From positions 1 through 9,999 of the forward strand of contig JAJXTL010000109.1 in the NCBI GenBank assembly GCA_021783855.1: 9,999 bases of DNA, read 5' to 3'. A model generated the notes under the pieces. The model did no database searches. It saw only the letters and a program-made list of their open reading frames with translations, and was not told where the DNA came from. Positions 1-9,749 of this stretch are shown here, one piece after another. This stretch comes from Pseudomonadota bacterium. GTDB taxonomy: Bacteria > Pseudomonadota > Gammaproteobacteria > Burkholderiales > Gallionellaceae. The translations under genes were made by a program, and so were the position numbers. Each line of letters starts with the position of its first letter. Within the stretch, counting starts at the first letter, position 1.

Positions 1-7
1 GAACACT

Positions 8-3000
8 TCAGGCGCTGACTAGCGGCTGACCTGCTTCGACATTGACCTCCTCGGCGAACACGGGAAACAACAGCGGCAACAGCAGCAAGGTAAACAGCGT
101 CGCAGTGATAATCCCGCCTACAATCACCACAGCAAACGGGCGCTGCGTTTCCGATCCGATGCCGTGCGACAAGGCTGCCGGCAGCAGGCCGATACCGGCC
201 ATCATGGCGGTCATCAGAATGGGACGCAGACGAGAAACGGCACCATCCATCACACTGGTCACGAGCGCCTTGCCGTTGCGCATTCCCTCAATGAACTGCT
301 CAACCATGATCACCCCGTTCTGCACCGAAATCCCGGCTACGGCGATAAAACCGACCGCTGCGGACACCGACATGTGCAGTCCGGCCAGACCCAGACCCGC
401 CAGTCCGCCGATCAGCGTGAACGGCACCATCAGAATCACCAGCAAGGCCTTGCGCATCGACTTGAATGCCCAGAACAGCAGCACGAAGATCATCAGTATG
501 GACAGCGGCACGATCACCTTGAGGCGTTTGACCGCCCGCTGCTGATTCTCGAACTGCCCGCCCCATGCCATCGTGTAGCCCGGCGGCAAGGTGACTTGCG
601 CATTCACCTTTTCCATCGCCTCTGCCACAAAGCTACCCTGATCGCGTCCCAGCAGGTTGGCCTTTACGGCCACCATCCTGCCGCCTGCTTCGCGCCCCAC
701 GCGCGCGGCCCCTTGCCTGACATCGATTCTGGCTATCGAACCCAACGGGATGGAACCGCCGCCGGGTATTGCGATAGGCAGGTCACGGACATCATCCACC
801 GCATCGCGGTAGGGTTTGGCTATGCGTATCGTCACGTCAAAACGACGATCACCCTCATAGAAGGAATTGACTGTGCTGCCCGCCAGAACGGTCTGTATGG
901 TCGCATTCACGTCGTTGATATTCAGGCCGTATCTGGACATCTTTTGCCGATCCAGCGTGATGTTCAGCTCGGTTTGTCCGCCTACCTTGATGGCCGCCAC
1001 GTCAGCCGAACCGCGTATTCCGGACAGGATATCGGCGACCTGAGTGGATTTATCTTCCAGTATCTCCAGATCAGGACCGAATATTTTGACCGAAATCTCC
1101 CCCTTCACACCGGACAGGGCTTCTTCCACATTGTCCTGAATCACCTGTGAAAAATTGGTCGGCACGCCGGGAATTTTCTCTATCTTGCGGGTCATGTCGG
1201 CAATCATTGCATCCTTGTCGGCAAAGCGCCAGGTACCATGCGGATTCAGATCAGCCATGATTTCAAGGTTGTTCGGCCCCTTGGGATCCGTGCCGTCGTC
1301 CGGACGCCCCACCTGGGTGGCCACATTATTGACCTCAGGATACGAATTCAAAATCGCCCTCACCTGCCGCTCGACTTCCTTGGTTTTGTCCAGCGCGGTC
1401 GCCGGCGGCAGCGTGATGGTCAGCCAGATATTCCCCTCATCGAGCTTGGGCAAAAATTCGCTGCCCAGCAGAGGCGAGAATGCCAGCGCGATGACCAGAA
1501 ATCCGAGCGATGCTGCCACGATGGCTTTGCGACGACCTCCCGCCCAGATCAGCAAGTTGCGGTAACGTTGCTGCAGTCTGTGCATCCACTCGCTGTGTTT
1601 TTCCGCCAGATCCTTATTCTTTACCGCGTAGCTCAACAGGGCGGGCAACAGGGTCAGGGTCAGCAGGATGGCACCTAGCAAGGCGAAGCTCAGGGTAAAT
1701 GCGACCGGCGAAAATATCTTTCCCTCCACACGCTGAAAAGTGAAGATGGGCAGAAAAGCCAGAATGATGATGGCTTTGGAAAACAGTATCGGAGAACCCA
1801 TCTCGATGCAGTTCTGTTTGATCAGATGAATGCGCCAGCCATACGCCTTATGTTGTGGTATCTCATCCGCCTTCGCCAGGGCCAGCTTGACCATCAGCGC
1901 CTCGACCAGCACCACGGCACTGTCGATGATAATACCGAAGTCCACCGCGCCTAACGAAATCAGATTAGCCGACACGCCGCGCGCATCGATCAGGATGAAT
2001 GCGAACAACAGCGCCAGCGGAATGATCGCCGCCACGGCCAGCGCAGCGTACCAGTTGCGCAGGAAAAGAATCAGAATAGCCACCACCAGCAAGGCGCCGA
2101 CCAGCAGGTTCTCGCTCACCGTATGTACCGTGTGGCGTACCAGTTCGGTGCGGTCGTAATACGGGACGATCCTGACACCCCTGGGCAGTTTCATACTCAG
2201 TTGTGCGATACGTTCCTTGAGCTCCCCAACCACCTTGGTGGCATTCTGCCCCTTGGTCATCTGCACGATACCTTCCACCACATTGTCGTGCTCATTGAAA
2301 GCCACGATCCCGGAACGCGGGCGGTCACCCACTGCAACCGTGCCCACATCGCCCACCATGACGGTCTTGCCGTTCTGTGCCGTGATAACCACGCGCGAAA
2401 TGTCGTCCAGATTTTGAAACAGCCCGATGCTGCGCACCACCAGTGCCTCATCACCGCGCTTGATGATGCCGCCGCCGGTGTTGCTGCTGTTAGCGCCGAG
2501 CGCCTGGGCGACCTGATCGATGGTGACGTTGAATTTGCGCAACAGGGACGGATTGATGCTGATCTGGTATTCCTTGACCGTACCGCCAAAACTGACCACA
2601 TCGGCCACCCCCTGAACCTGACGCAAGGCCGGACGCAACACCCAGTCCTGCAAGGCGCGAACCTCATTGGGCGGCATATCCTTAGGCACATCGAGCACAT
2701 AGCGATACACTTCGCCGACTGCATTGCTCAGCGGCGCCAGACCCGGCTGCACGCCGGGCGGCAGCGTCACGCTCTGCAATTTCTCCAGAACCTGCTGGCG
2801 AGCAAAATAGTCGTCGGTGTTATCGGAAAAAGTCAGCGTAATCACCGACAAGCCGGTGATCGATACCGAACGCAACTGGGTCATGCGAGGCACACCGCTC
2901 ATTTCCCGCTCGATCGGCAGGGTTACGCTACGCTCGACTTCTTCCGGCGCCTGCCCCAGCATTTGCGTGACAATTTGCACCTGCACATCCTGCACATCGG

Positions 3001-3118
3001 GAAAGGCTTCTATCGGCAGATTATCCAGCGCGCGCAAACCGAAAATAACCAGAACCAGCGCGCCTGCCAGCACGAACACGCGCTGCTGCAGCGCAAAGGT
3101 GATCAGTTTTGCCAGCAT
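8..3118 (-). CDS. czcA: Heavy-metal efflux RND pump, CzcA/CusA family (inner membrane transporter)
   Basis: This 1036-residue protein is full length for the HME-RND family. It is the proton-driven inner-membrane pump of a tripartite system that moves metal cations from periplasm or cytoplasm out of the cell. The N-terminal helix (about 13-30) is followed by the family's LPIEAFPDV segment (34-42). Helix TM4 carries the acidic signature DFGIIID...E, with Asp393, Asp399 and Glu406 as the expected proton-relay residues. A second helix bundle begins near 530 and the last helices lie near 890-1025. In the porter domain, residues 661-671 (NVEEALSGV) resemble the CzcA ELLxGVR segment and lack the methionine that CusA uses there. 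I therefore infer divalent-cation rather than Cu/Ag export; the exact metal is not proven. The ATG start has a TGAGG ribosome site 7 nt upstream. The gene is last in the visible operon, 145 bp after the fusion-protein gene. Its stop lies 7 bp inside the window edge, so its terminator is not visible. Confidence 0.95.
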   Translation of the reverse strand: MLAKLITFALQQRVFVLAGALVLVIFGLRALDNLPIEAFPDVQDVQVQIVTQMLGQAPEEVERSVTLPIEREMSGVPRMTQLRSVSITGLSVITLTFSDNTDDYFARQQVLEKLQSVTLPPGVQPGLAPLSNAVGEVYRYVLDVPKDMPPNEVRALQDWVLRPALRQVQGVADVVSFGGTVKEYQISINPSLLRKFNVTIDQVAQALGANSSNTGGGIIKRGDEALVVRSIGLFQNLDDISRVVITAQNGKTVMVGDVGTVAVGDRPRSGIVAFNEHDNVVEGIVQMTKGQNATKVVGELKERIAQLSMKLPRGVRIVPYYDRTELVRHTVHTVSENLLVGALLVVAILILFLRNWYAALAVAAIIPLALLFAFILIDARGVSANLISLGAVDFGIIIDSAVVLVEALMVKLALAKADEIPQHKAYGWRIHLIKQNCIEMGSPILFSKAIIILAFLPIFTFQRVEGKIFSPVAFTLSFALLGAILLTLTLLPALLSYAVKNKDLAEKHSEWMHRLQQRYRNLLIWAGGRRKAIVAASLGFLVIALAFSPLLGSEFLPKLDEGNIWLTITLPPATALDKTKEVERQVRAILNSYPEVNNVATQVGRPDDGTDPKGPNNLEIMADLNPHGTWRFADKDAMIADMTRKIEKIPGVPTNFSQVIQDNVEEALSGVKGEISVKIFGPDLEILEDKSTQVADILSGIRGSADVAAIKVGGQTELNITLDRQKMSRYGLNINDVNATIQTVLAGSTVNSFYEGDRRFDVTIRIAKPYRDAVDDVRDLPIAIPGGGSIPLGSIARIDVRQGAARVGREAGGRMVAVKANLLGRDQGSFVAEAMEKVNAQVTLPPGYTMAWGGQFENQQRAVKRLKVIVPLSILMIFVLLFWAFKSMRKALLVILMVPFTLIGGLAGLGLAGLHMSVSAAVGFIAVAGISVQNGVIMVEQFIEGMRNGKALVTSVMDGAVSRLRPILMTAMMAGIGLLPAALSHGIGSETQRPFAVVIVGGIITATLFTLLLLPLLFPVFAEEVNVEAGQPLVSA

Positions 3119-3125
3119 CAGAGAA

Positions 3126-3130
3126 CCTCA
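3126..3130 (-). promoter_or_regulatory. Ribosome binding site of the RND pump gene
   Basis: TGAGG on the minus strand lies 7 nt before the ATG at 3118 and supports that start. It directly abuts the T-run at the edge of the 121-bp inverted-repeat element. If that element is an insertion, it landed just upstream of the translation signal without destroying it. Confidence 0.6.
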
Positions 3131-3151
3131 AAAAATCCAGCATTTTTGGAT
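3131..3151 (-). terminator. Weak terminator-like hairpin with T-run upstream of the pump gene
   Basis: On the minus strand a short stem, ATCCA...TGGAT with a 7-nt loop, is followed by six T residues just before the pump gene's ribosome site. The stem is only about 5 bp and AT-rich, so full termination is unlikely. It could attenuate transcription from the fusion-protein gene into the pump gene. It forms one end of the inverted-repeat element and may be only a by-product of that element's structure. Confidence 0.3.
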
Positions 3152-3252
3152 GAAGCGCAAGGAGCCGCGCAGCGAATGACGAGACATATCGTATAGATAG
3201 GCGAGGAATGAGCGAGCATGCGACGCCGTGCTTCGCCTAAAAGATGGATTTT
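3132..3252. repeat. 121-bp intergenic element with imperfect terminal inverted repeats (MITE-like)
   Basis: The two ends are exact inverted copies over 8 bp: AAAATCCA at 3132-3139 and TGGATTTT at 3245-3252. The similarity continues imperfectly for about 26 bp inward; for example GAAGC at 3152-3156 pairs with GCTTC at 3230-3234. The centre contains smaller dyads (ACGA/TCGT around 3179-3192) and two related tracts (GAATGACGAG and GAATGAGCGAG). No convincing ORF is present. The element sits between two genes that are otherwise tightly linked in such operons, which suggests a small non-autonomous mobile or dispersed repeat. I see no clear target-site duplication. Copies elsewhere in the genome are not shown here, so the mobile origin is inference. 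Confidence 0.5.
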
Positions 3253-3263
3253 AGAGATTCCCA

Positions 3264-4418
3264 TCAGTCGTTACCCGCCAATTCCGCATTGAGCAGCAAA
3301 GCGCCGGTGGTGACCACCCGCTCTCCGGCTTTGAGCCCCTCCTTGACGTAGCTGTCCGGATGTCCCTGCAAGCCAAGCTGAATCCGGCGTCGCTGCAATA
3401 CACCCACGCCATGTTCGACGAACACGTAGCTGTACAGGCCTTGCGTAAAGATCGCCGTATTCGGAATGCGCGGCAGGCTGGAATGCATGTCGGCAATCGG
3501 TGTGACCTGCGCATACATCTCAGGTTTCAACTTGAATTGGGCATTATCGATCTCGCATCTCACCTGCATGCGCCTCGTTACCGGATCAAGAGAACCTGCA
3601 ATTGCCGTAATCTTGCCGATAAATGAATCACCAGGATAAGCATCGACCTGCGCCAGCACATCCTGACCGATACGCACCTTGCCTATCAGTTGTTCCGGCA
3701 GATCAATCTGCGCCCAAACATGGGCCGGATCGCTGATGACAAACAGCGGAATTGCAGCATCCGGACGCACCTCACTGCCCGCGCTGACCTGGCGCTCGCT
3801 GATCGTGCCCGCCTCGGGCGCTCGCAACACATACCGGGGCGCCGTCGCAAAATTACCGTTCAGATTGGCGAGTCTCGATTTGGCACGGACAGCTTCAGCC
3901 TCTGCCTGACGCCAGTCCGCCTCCGCTCCTTCCAGATCTTTGCGAGCCAGCCCCAGAGCCACAAAAGTCAGCCTGGCGCGTTCATAGGTTTCACGTTTTC
4001 TCAACAGATCAGCATCCGCGCGGCTGCTGTCCGCAACCGCCTGCGCATAATCGGGCGAATCCAGTATCAATATTCCCTCACCCGCTTTGACCTGTTTGCC
4101 GATTTCAGCCAGAATTTTGACCACTCTGCCCGCAATCGGAGAGAAAACGCGCGCGGTTTTGTTATCGTCGTAGACTATCCGCGCATTCAAGGGCTCTACC
4201 AGCGGCTCAGGAAACGCCTCGACTGTCTGTATCTTGATGAAGGTCAGCTGCGGGGCGTTGACCTCAAAATGCAAGGTATCTGAACTCTTGTGCAGGGTTG
4301 GCAGGGCCGCTGCGCGGGGCTTGCCGGACTCATGATTTTTTTGCCAGCCAAAATAGGCTGCTCCACCCAATACCAACACCAATATCAATACGACAATTTT
4401 CATATCCAGCCTGATCAT
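3264..4418 (-). CDS. czcB: Periplasmic membrane fusion (adaptor) subunit of a heavy-metal RND efflux system, CzcB/CusB family
   Basis: This 384-residue adaptor links the inner-membrane pump to the outer-membrane duct. Residues 6-24 form an uncleaved-looking N-terminal membrane anchor; no lipobox is present. The two halves of the lipoyl-like domain lie near 88-112 (FSPIAGRVVKI...VKAGEGILIL) and 194-228 (YVLRAPEAGTI...). Between them, residues 113-187 are Ala/Glu/Arg-rich and form the helical hairpin. A beta-barrel follows (about 230-305, including PEQLIGKVRIGQ), then a membrane-proximal domain to the end. It lacks the N-terminal methionines CusB uses for Cu/Ag and any His-rich extension. The ATG overlaps the stop of the upstream outer-membrane gene by 4 bp (ATGA) and has an AAGGAG site 10 nt upstream. 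An alternative ATG five codons in is possible but has a poorer ribosome site. The overlap indicates translational coupling. Confidence 0.93.
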   Translation of the reverse strand: MIRLDMKIVVLILVLVLGGAAYFGWQKNHESGKPRAAALPTLHKSSDTLHFEVNAPQLTFIKIQTVEAFPEPLVEPLNARIVYDDNKTARVFSPIAGRVVKILAEIGKQVKAGEGILILDSPDYAQAVADSSRADADLLRKRETYERARLTFVALGLARKDLEGAEADWRQAEAEAVRAKSRLANLNGNFATAPRYVLRAPEAGTISERQVSAGSEVRPDAAIPLFVISDPAHVWAQIDLPEQLIGKVRIGQDVLAQVDAYPGDSFIGKITAIAGSLDPVTRRMQVRCEIDNAQFKLKPEMYAQVTPIADMHSSLPRIPNTAIFTQGLYSYVFVEHGVGVLQRRRIQLGLQGHPDSYVKEGLKAGERVVTTGALLLNAELAGND

Positions 4419-6127
4419 GAAGCGTGTTCTCCTTGTTGCAAATTCGCAGGGAAATTAACTTGAAACTCGCGCAGCGCGTCCATTTCACTCTCTCCCGCCA
4501 GCGGGAGAAAACCAATGACTTGCCTGACGTTTCCAGGCTGCTTAGTCGATAGGCTAGTGGTTCCATCAGAGCCAGGAGAGAGGGAAACAGGCTTGATAGC
4601 CGGTGCTGCCGTTTGCGCCTTCTCTCGATTCCACCAACCACCGCCGAGCGCCTGATAGAGTGCCGCCGTGTCCCCCAACCGGGCAGCCTGTGCCTGTATC
4701 AGACTGAGGGTATTCAACTGATAATTCTGTTCGGCAATCAGCAGGCTCTGATAGCTGACATAGCCCAGCCTGTATTGGTCGCGCGTGAGTTCCAGCATTT
4801 TTTTGCCTGACTGCTCGGCGGCAGCGGCAAATTTCAGCGCATCGGCATCCGACTCGATGGCATGCAAGGTATCCGCAACGTTCTGCAATGCGGCGATCAC
4901 CGTGCCGCGATACTGGGCAGCAGCGCCGATCAGCACCTGTTCAGCGCTTTTTGACTGTGCGCGCAGAGTGCCGCCGTCAAAGATGGTCTGCGCGACATTA
5001 CCCACCACGCTGAAAAAACCACCGCCGGCACGGAACATCCAGTCGGGACTGGATGCCATGCCTCCCATCACCGCCTGAACAGAAAATTGCGGCAGACGGT
5101 TGGCAATCGCCACGCCATATAGCGCGCTGGCATCATGCAGCTGTTCCTCGGCTATCCTTACATCGGGGCGCTGCTCAACCAGTCGTGAAGGCAGGCTCAA
5201 CGGCAATTCTTCAGGCAGATGCAAGTCGGCAAGCTCGAAGGTTTCCGGCACATCGTTGTCGGGCGTATTGCCAGCCAGAGCGCGTATCAGATCACGCGTC
5301 TGCTCCAGTTGTTTATTGAGCGGCGGCAACGCCTGTTCGGCCTGGGCTAATGCGGCTTCCCCGGCTGCCACATCGATCTCGGCCAGATAGCCCAGCACCA
5401 GTTGGCGGTGCATGATGGCAAGATTCTCGCGATTGATGGCAATCACCCTTGTCACGGCAGCGATCTGCGCGCGCAGACTGGCTTCCTCAAAGGCGGCGGC
5501 AACCAGATTCGAGGCAAGCGTAATATACGTTGCCTGCAACTGCATCTGTTGCTGCTGTTCCTGCGCCTGCGCCGACTCGACCCGTCTTTTCTGCAAGCCG
5601 AACACATCGGGGACATAACCGATGTTCATCTGAGCAACATGAAAGTTGTAATAAGCCGGGCCGTTATAATTGGGGCCGGCCGGATTGGAATAGGTTTGAA
5701 TCAGTGTGCCGTTACCCTGCAGACCGGGCGAGTTTCCACCCATGTTTCCCGCCAGCTTGTTGCGCGAAGGCGAGTAACTCACCCCGACAGTCGGATAGAA
5801 AAATCCCTGTTGCGCGATGACATTTTGTTGTGCCGAACGCAGTGCTGCCTGTGCCGTCTCAATGTCAGGATTAGCCTTGAAAGCGCGTTCTATCAACGCG
5901 TTCAACGGTGCGGACTGGAACAACGACCACCAGTCCCCGGGGATTTGTCCGGCAACGGAAAAATGCTGCGCGCCGCCGTGCAGGGTATCCGCCGATGAGG
6001 TCTGCGCAGTCAGGGATTGCGGAGTATAGGCGCTTGACACAGGTGCCGCCGGGGGCTTGAAATCCGGGCCAGCGGTACAGCCGGCCAGTAGCAGCAAGGG
6101 GAACGCGAGAAGAAATCTTCTGAACAA
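4415..6127 (-). CDS. Outer membrane efflux lipoprotein, NodT/OprM family (TolC-like), with an extended C-terminus
   Basis: This 570-residue protein is the outer-membrane duct of the efflux complex (CzcC/CusC role). Residues 1-16 are a lipoprotein signal peptide ending in LLAG, with Cys17 as the lipidated residue and Thr at +2, fitting outer-membrane sorting. Two outer-membrane-efflux repeats follow, roughly 65-290 and 300-495, with hallmark segments such as LIERAFKANPDI (78-89), LVEQRPDVRIAEEQL (316-330) and TIFDGGTLRAQ (381-391). The family fold normally ends at about residue 498 (YQALGGGWW). Here about 70 further residues follow, of which roughly 520-552 are encoded by a palindromic repeat. 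The predicted start is TTG: no ATG lies in frame upstream, and this start gives a complete lipoprotein signal. No strong ribosome site precedes it. The gene is first in the operon, and the tail also encodes the ribosome site of the next gene. Confidence 0.92.
   Translation of the reverse strand: MFRRFLLAFPLLLLAGCTAGPDFKPPAAPVSSAYTPQSLTAQTSSADTLHGGAQHFSVAGQIPGDWWSLFQSAPLNALIERAFKANPDIETAQAALRSAQQNVIAQQGFFYPTVGVSYSPSRNKLAGNMGGNSPGLQGNGTLIQTYSNPAGPNYNGPAYYNFHVAQMNIGYVPDVFGLQKRRVESAQAQEQQQQMQLQATYITLASNLVAAAFEEASLRAQIAAVTRVIAINRENLAIMHRQLVLGYLAEIDVAAGEAALAQAEQALPPLNKQLEQTRDLIRALAGNTPDNDVPETFELADLHLPEELPLSLPSRLVEQRPDVRIAEEQLHDASALYGVAIANRLPQFSVQAVMGGMASSPDWMFRAGGGFFSVVGNVAQTIFDGGTLRAQSKSAEQVLIGAAAQYRGTVIAALQNVADTLHAIESDADALKFAAAAEQSGKKMLELTRDQYRLGYVSYQSLLIAEQNYQLNTLSLIQAQAARLGDTAALYQALGGGWWNREKAQTAAPAIKPVSLSPGSDGTTSLSTKQPGNVRQVIGFLPLAGESEMDALREFQVNFPANLQQGEHAS
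4429..4434 (-). promoter_or_regulatory. Ribosome binding site of the fusion-protein gene
   Basis: AAGGAG on the minus strand lies 10 nt before the ATG at 4418 and favours that start over the ATG five codons later. It lies inside the last codons of the outer-membrane-factor gene (...QQGEH). Confidence 0.6.
4484..4586. repeat. REP-like palindromic element inside the 3' end of the outer membrane factor gene
   Basis: Positions 4491-4508 form a perfect palindrome: an 8-bp stem, TCTCCCGC and GCGGGAGA, with a 2-nt loop. A second hairpin (GCCTG 4522-4526, CAGGC 4534-4538) lies next to it. The outer edges (4484-4499 and 4571-4586) are imperfect inverted copies sharing a GGAGAGAG core. CTCTCCCGC-type palindromes are typical of dispersed intergenic repeats in proteobacteria, so this looks like such an element captured in a coding frame. 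That it occurs elsewhere in the genome is not shown by this window. Confidence 0.55.
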
Positions 6128-6241
6128 GGTAAAAAATCCATCCAGTAAAAACGGCTGTTTCCACCAACAGGCATCAAATCCTGTGGCGAGGGACGCGAAT
6201 ACTAGCAGAATTAGACTGCTTTTATGTTATTGGTCCCGATC

Positions 6242-6273
6242 ATTATTGCGGAAATTTCGCACAAATCTTGTAA
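6242..6273 (-). promoter_or_regulatory. Candidate promoter of the efflux operon with a long spacer
   Basis: On the minus strand, AATAAT (6247-6242, five of six bases of the consensus -10) is preceded by TTACAA (6273-6268), a weak -35, at a 20-bp spacing. The spacer contains the dyad at 6247-6261. Promoters with 19-20 bp spacers and a central dyad are a hallmark of MerR-type metal control, but the -35 match is poor. The leader to the TTG start would be about 108 nt. This is a hypothesis only. Confidence 0.25.
6247..6261. promoter_or_regulatory. Dyad symmetry, possible operator
   Basis: TGCGGAA-A-TTTCGCA is a 15-bp imperfect palindrome (6 of 7 pairs) with a GAAATTTC core. It lies in the AT-rich part of the divergent region, between candidate -35 and -10 elements of the efflux operon. 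No regulator gene is in the window, so the binding protein is unknown. Confidence 0.3.
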
Positions 6274-6285
6274 GAATTCCTTACA
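6269..6285. promoter_or_regulatory. Dyad symmetry TGTAAG...CTTACA, possible operator
   Basis: This 17-bp inverted repeat has half-sites TGTAAGAA and TCCTTACA, with 7 of 8 paired positions. A related CTTACA occurs again at 6334-6339. TTACA-type half-sites are common in targets of metal-responsive two-component regulators, which makes this a reasonable operator candidate for the efflux operon. The assignment is inference. Confidence 0.35.
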
Positions 6286-6475
6286 GTCGCAAAAAAATAC
6301 AATAAACTGTTAAAAATCAAATAGTTAACAATCTTACACGATTCTTGCTAACGCTATTTTCCTTAAGAATTTCCAAGCATACCCGACTGCATGAGCATCG
6401 TGCGCCGTTCACGACAAACCGGCAGAGTCGTCAGTCCAGCTCCTGTGAACCCTATGCGCTGGCCGGCCCGCTGGT

Positions 6476-6481
6476 TATAAT
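6476..6481 (+). promoter_or_regulatory. Likely -10 box of the acnA promoter
   Basis: TATAAT matches the sigma-70 -10 consensus exactly and lies 38 nt before the acnA start codon, giving a leader of about 30 nt. No good -35 hexamer is present at 16-18 bp; TG lies two rather than one base before the box, so it is not a strict extended -10. Transcription may depend on an activator. Confidence 0.45.
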
Positions 6482-6507
6482 CGACATCTTATCTATCTCG
6501 CCTATTC

Positions 6508-6512
6508 GGAGA
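6508..6512 (+). promoter_or_regulatory. Ribosome binding site of acnA
   Basis: GGAGA lies 7 nt upstream of the ATG at 6520 and fixes the start used for the aconitase. Confidence 0.7.
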
Positions 6513-6519
6513 CTTTGCC

Positions 6520-9225
<2,706 letters not shown>

Positions 9226-9239
9226 CGGGTAGCGTGAAG

Positions 9240-9259
9240 GCCCGCAAAAGCGGGCGTTT
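9240..9259. terminator. Hairpin terminator between acnA and the convergent ygfX-like gene
   Basis: GCCCGC (9240-9245) and GCGGGC (9250-9255) form a perfect 6-bp GC stem with an AAAA loop. On the plus strand, GTTT follows, a short T tract. The hairpin lies 14 nt after the acnA stop and immediately after the stop of the convergent gene, so it can serve both directions. The T tract is short, especially on the minus strand. Confidence 0.7.
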
Positions 9260-9687
9260 CAGGCAAATCTCAGTCGCACGCGCAATTCACGGAAGGCGTC
9301 AACCTGCATCGCGTCGGGGAAAATTATCTGACAGACAGGCAACGCACGGCCCTCCAACCTGACACACAGCACGACACAAGCGGGCGTGACGACCGTTTGA
9401 TGCGCAAGCTCGCCCTCCAGCGCATTCCCGGCAGACGTGCTGACCGCCACACGCCTCCGGTTCAGCGAAAAACTGCGCCAACTGGTTCGCTTATGACGAT
9501 AAATCTGTAGCAGCATACTGGCGAAAATCAGCAGCGCGATGCTCAGACGTGCCCACAGGGCAAGATTTGTCAAAATAATGGAAGCAATCGCCAGCAGATG
9601 CACGACCAGCAGCATCAGCACATACGTTGCAGAGGGTCTGATTGAGAACAGCATGGATTCGCTCGTAATGAATTCCTCATCAAGCAT
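9259..9687 (-). CDS. YgfX/CptA-like small inner membrane protein
   Basis: This 142-residue protein begins with a short segment ending in SIRPSATYVL, followed by two transmembrane helices at about 22-40 and 45-61. A basic stretch (RHKRTSWRSFSLNRRR, 64-79) and a soluble C-terminal domain of about 60 residues come next. This layout, with an IRPS-type segment before two helices, resembles the YgfX family. In E. coli, YgfX (also called CptA) is a membrane protein encoded beside the succinate dehydrogenase flavinylation factor SdhE and proposed as a toxin acting on cytoskeletal proteins. Family membership is my judgement from layout and partial motifs, and the function here is unknown. The ATG at 9687 has no good ribosome site; the ATG at codon 12, preceded by GAGCGA, may be the true start. 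The gene is convergent with acnA and lies 62 bp downstream of another small membrane-protein gene. Confidence 0.55.
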   Translation of the reverse strand: MLDEEFITSESMLFSIRPSATYVLMLLVVHLLAIASIILTNLALWARLSIALLIFASMLLQIYRHKRTSWRSFSLNRRRVAVSTSAGNALEGELAHQTVVTPACVVLCVRLEGRALPVCQIIFPDAMQVDAFRELRVRLRFA

Positions 9688-9732
9688 AAAACCGCAATTC
9701 CATCACACGCATACGCTGTCAAATATGCGGGT

Positions 9733-9748
9733 CCGCTGATCAAAGCGG
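9733..9748 (-). terminator. Weak hairpin between the two small membrane-protein genes
   Basis: CCGCT (9733-9737) pairs with AGCGG (9744-9748) around a 6-nt loop, directly after the stop of the 74-residue gene. There is no T tract, so it is at best a weak or processing hairpin. Confidence 0.2.
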
Positions 9749-9749
9749 T

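Larger units (their letters stand above)
6128..6519. promoter_or_regulatory. Divergent intergenic region between the efflux operon and acnA
   Basis: This 392-bp region is clearly AT-rich between about 6215 and 6370, unlike the genes around it. It must hold the promoters of both the minus-strand efflux operon and plus-strand acnA. The supported parts are two dyads with a possible efflux promoter (6242-6285) and a TATAAT box near acnA (6476-6481). A 61-codon reading frame at 6345-6530 has no ribosome site or recognisable product and is probably not a gene. Nothing else was recognised. Confidence 0.6.

Noticed and set aside
2123..3196. A 357-codon open frame on the plus strand opposite the pump gene, with similar long frames at 164-1150 and 1238-1678
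   Set aside because: They lie antisense to the clearly coding RND pump gene, are rich in His/Gln/Arg as expected for shadow frames, and have no recognisable domains.
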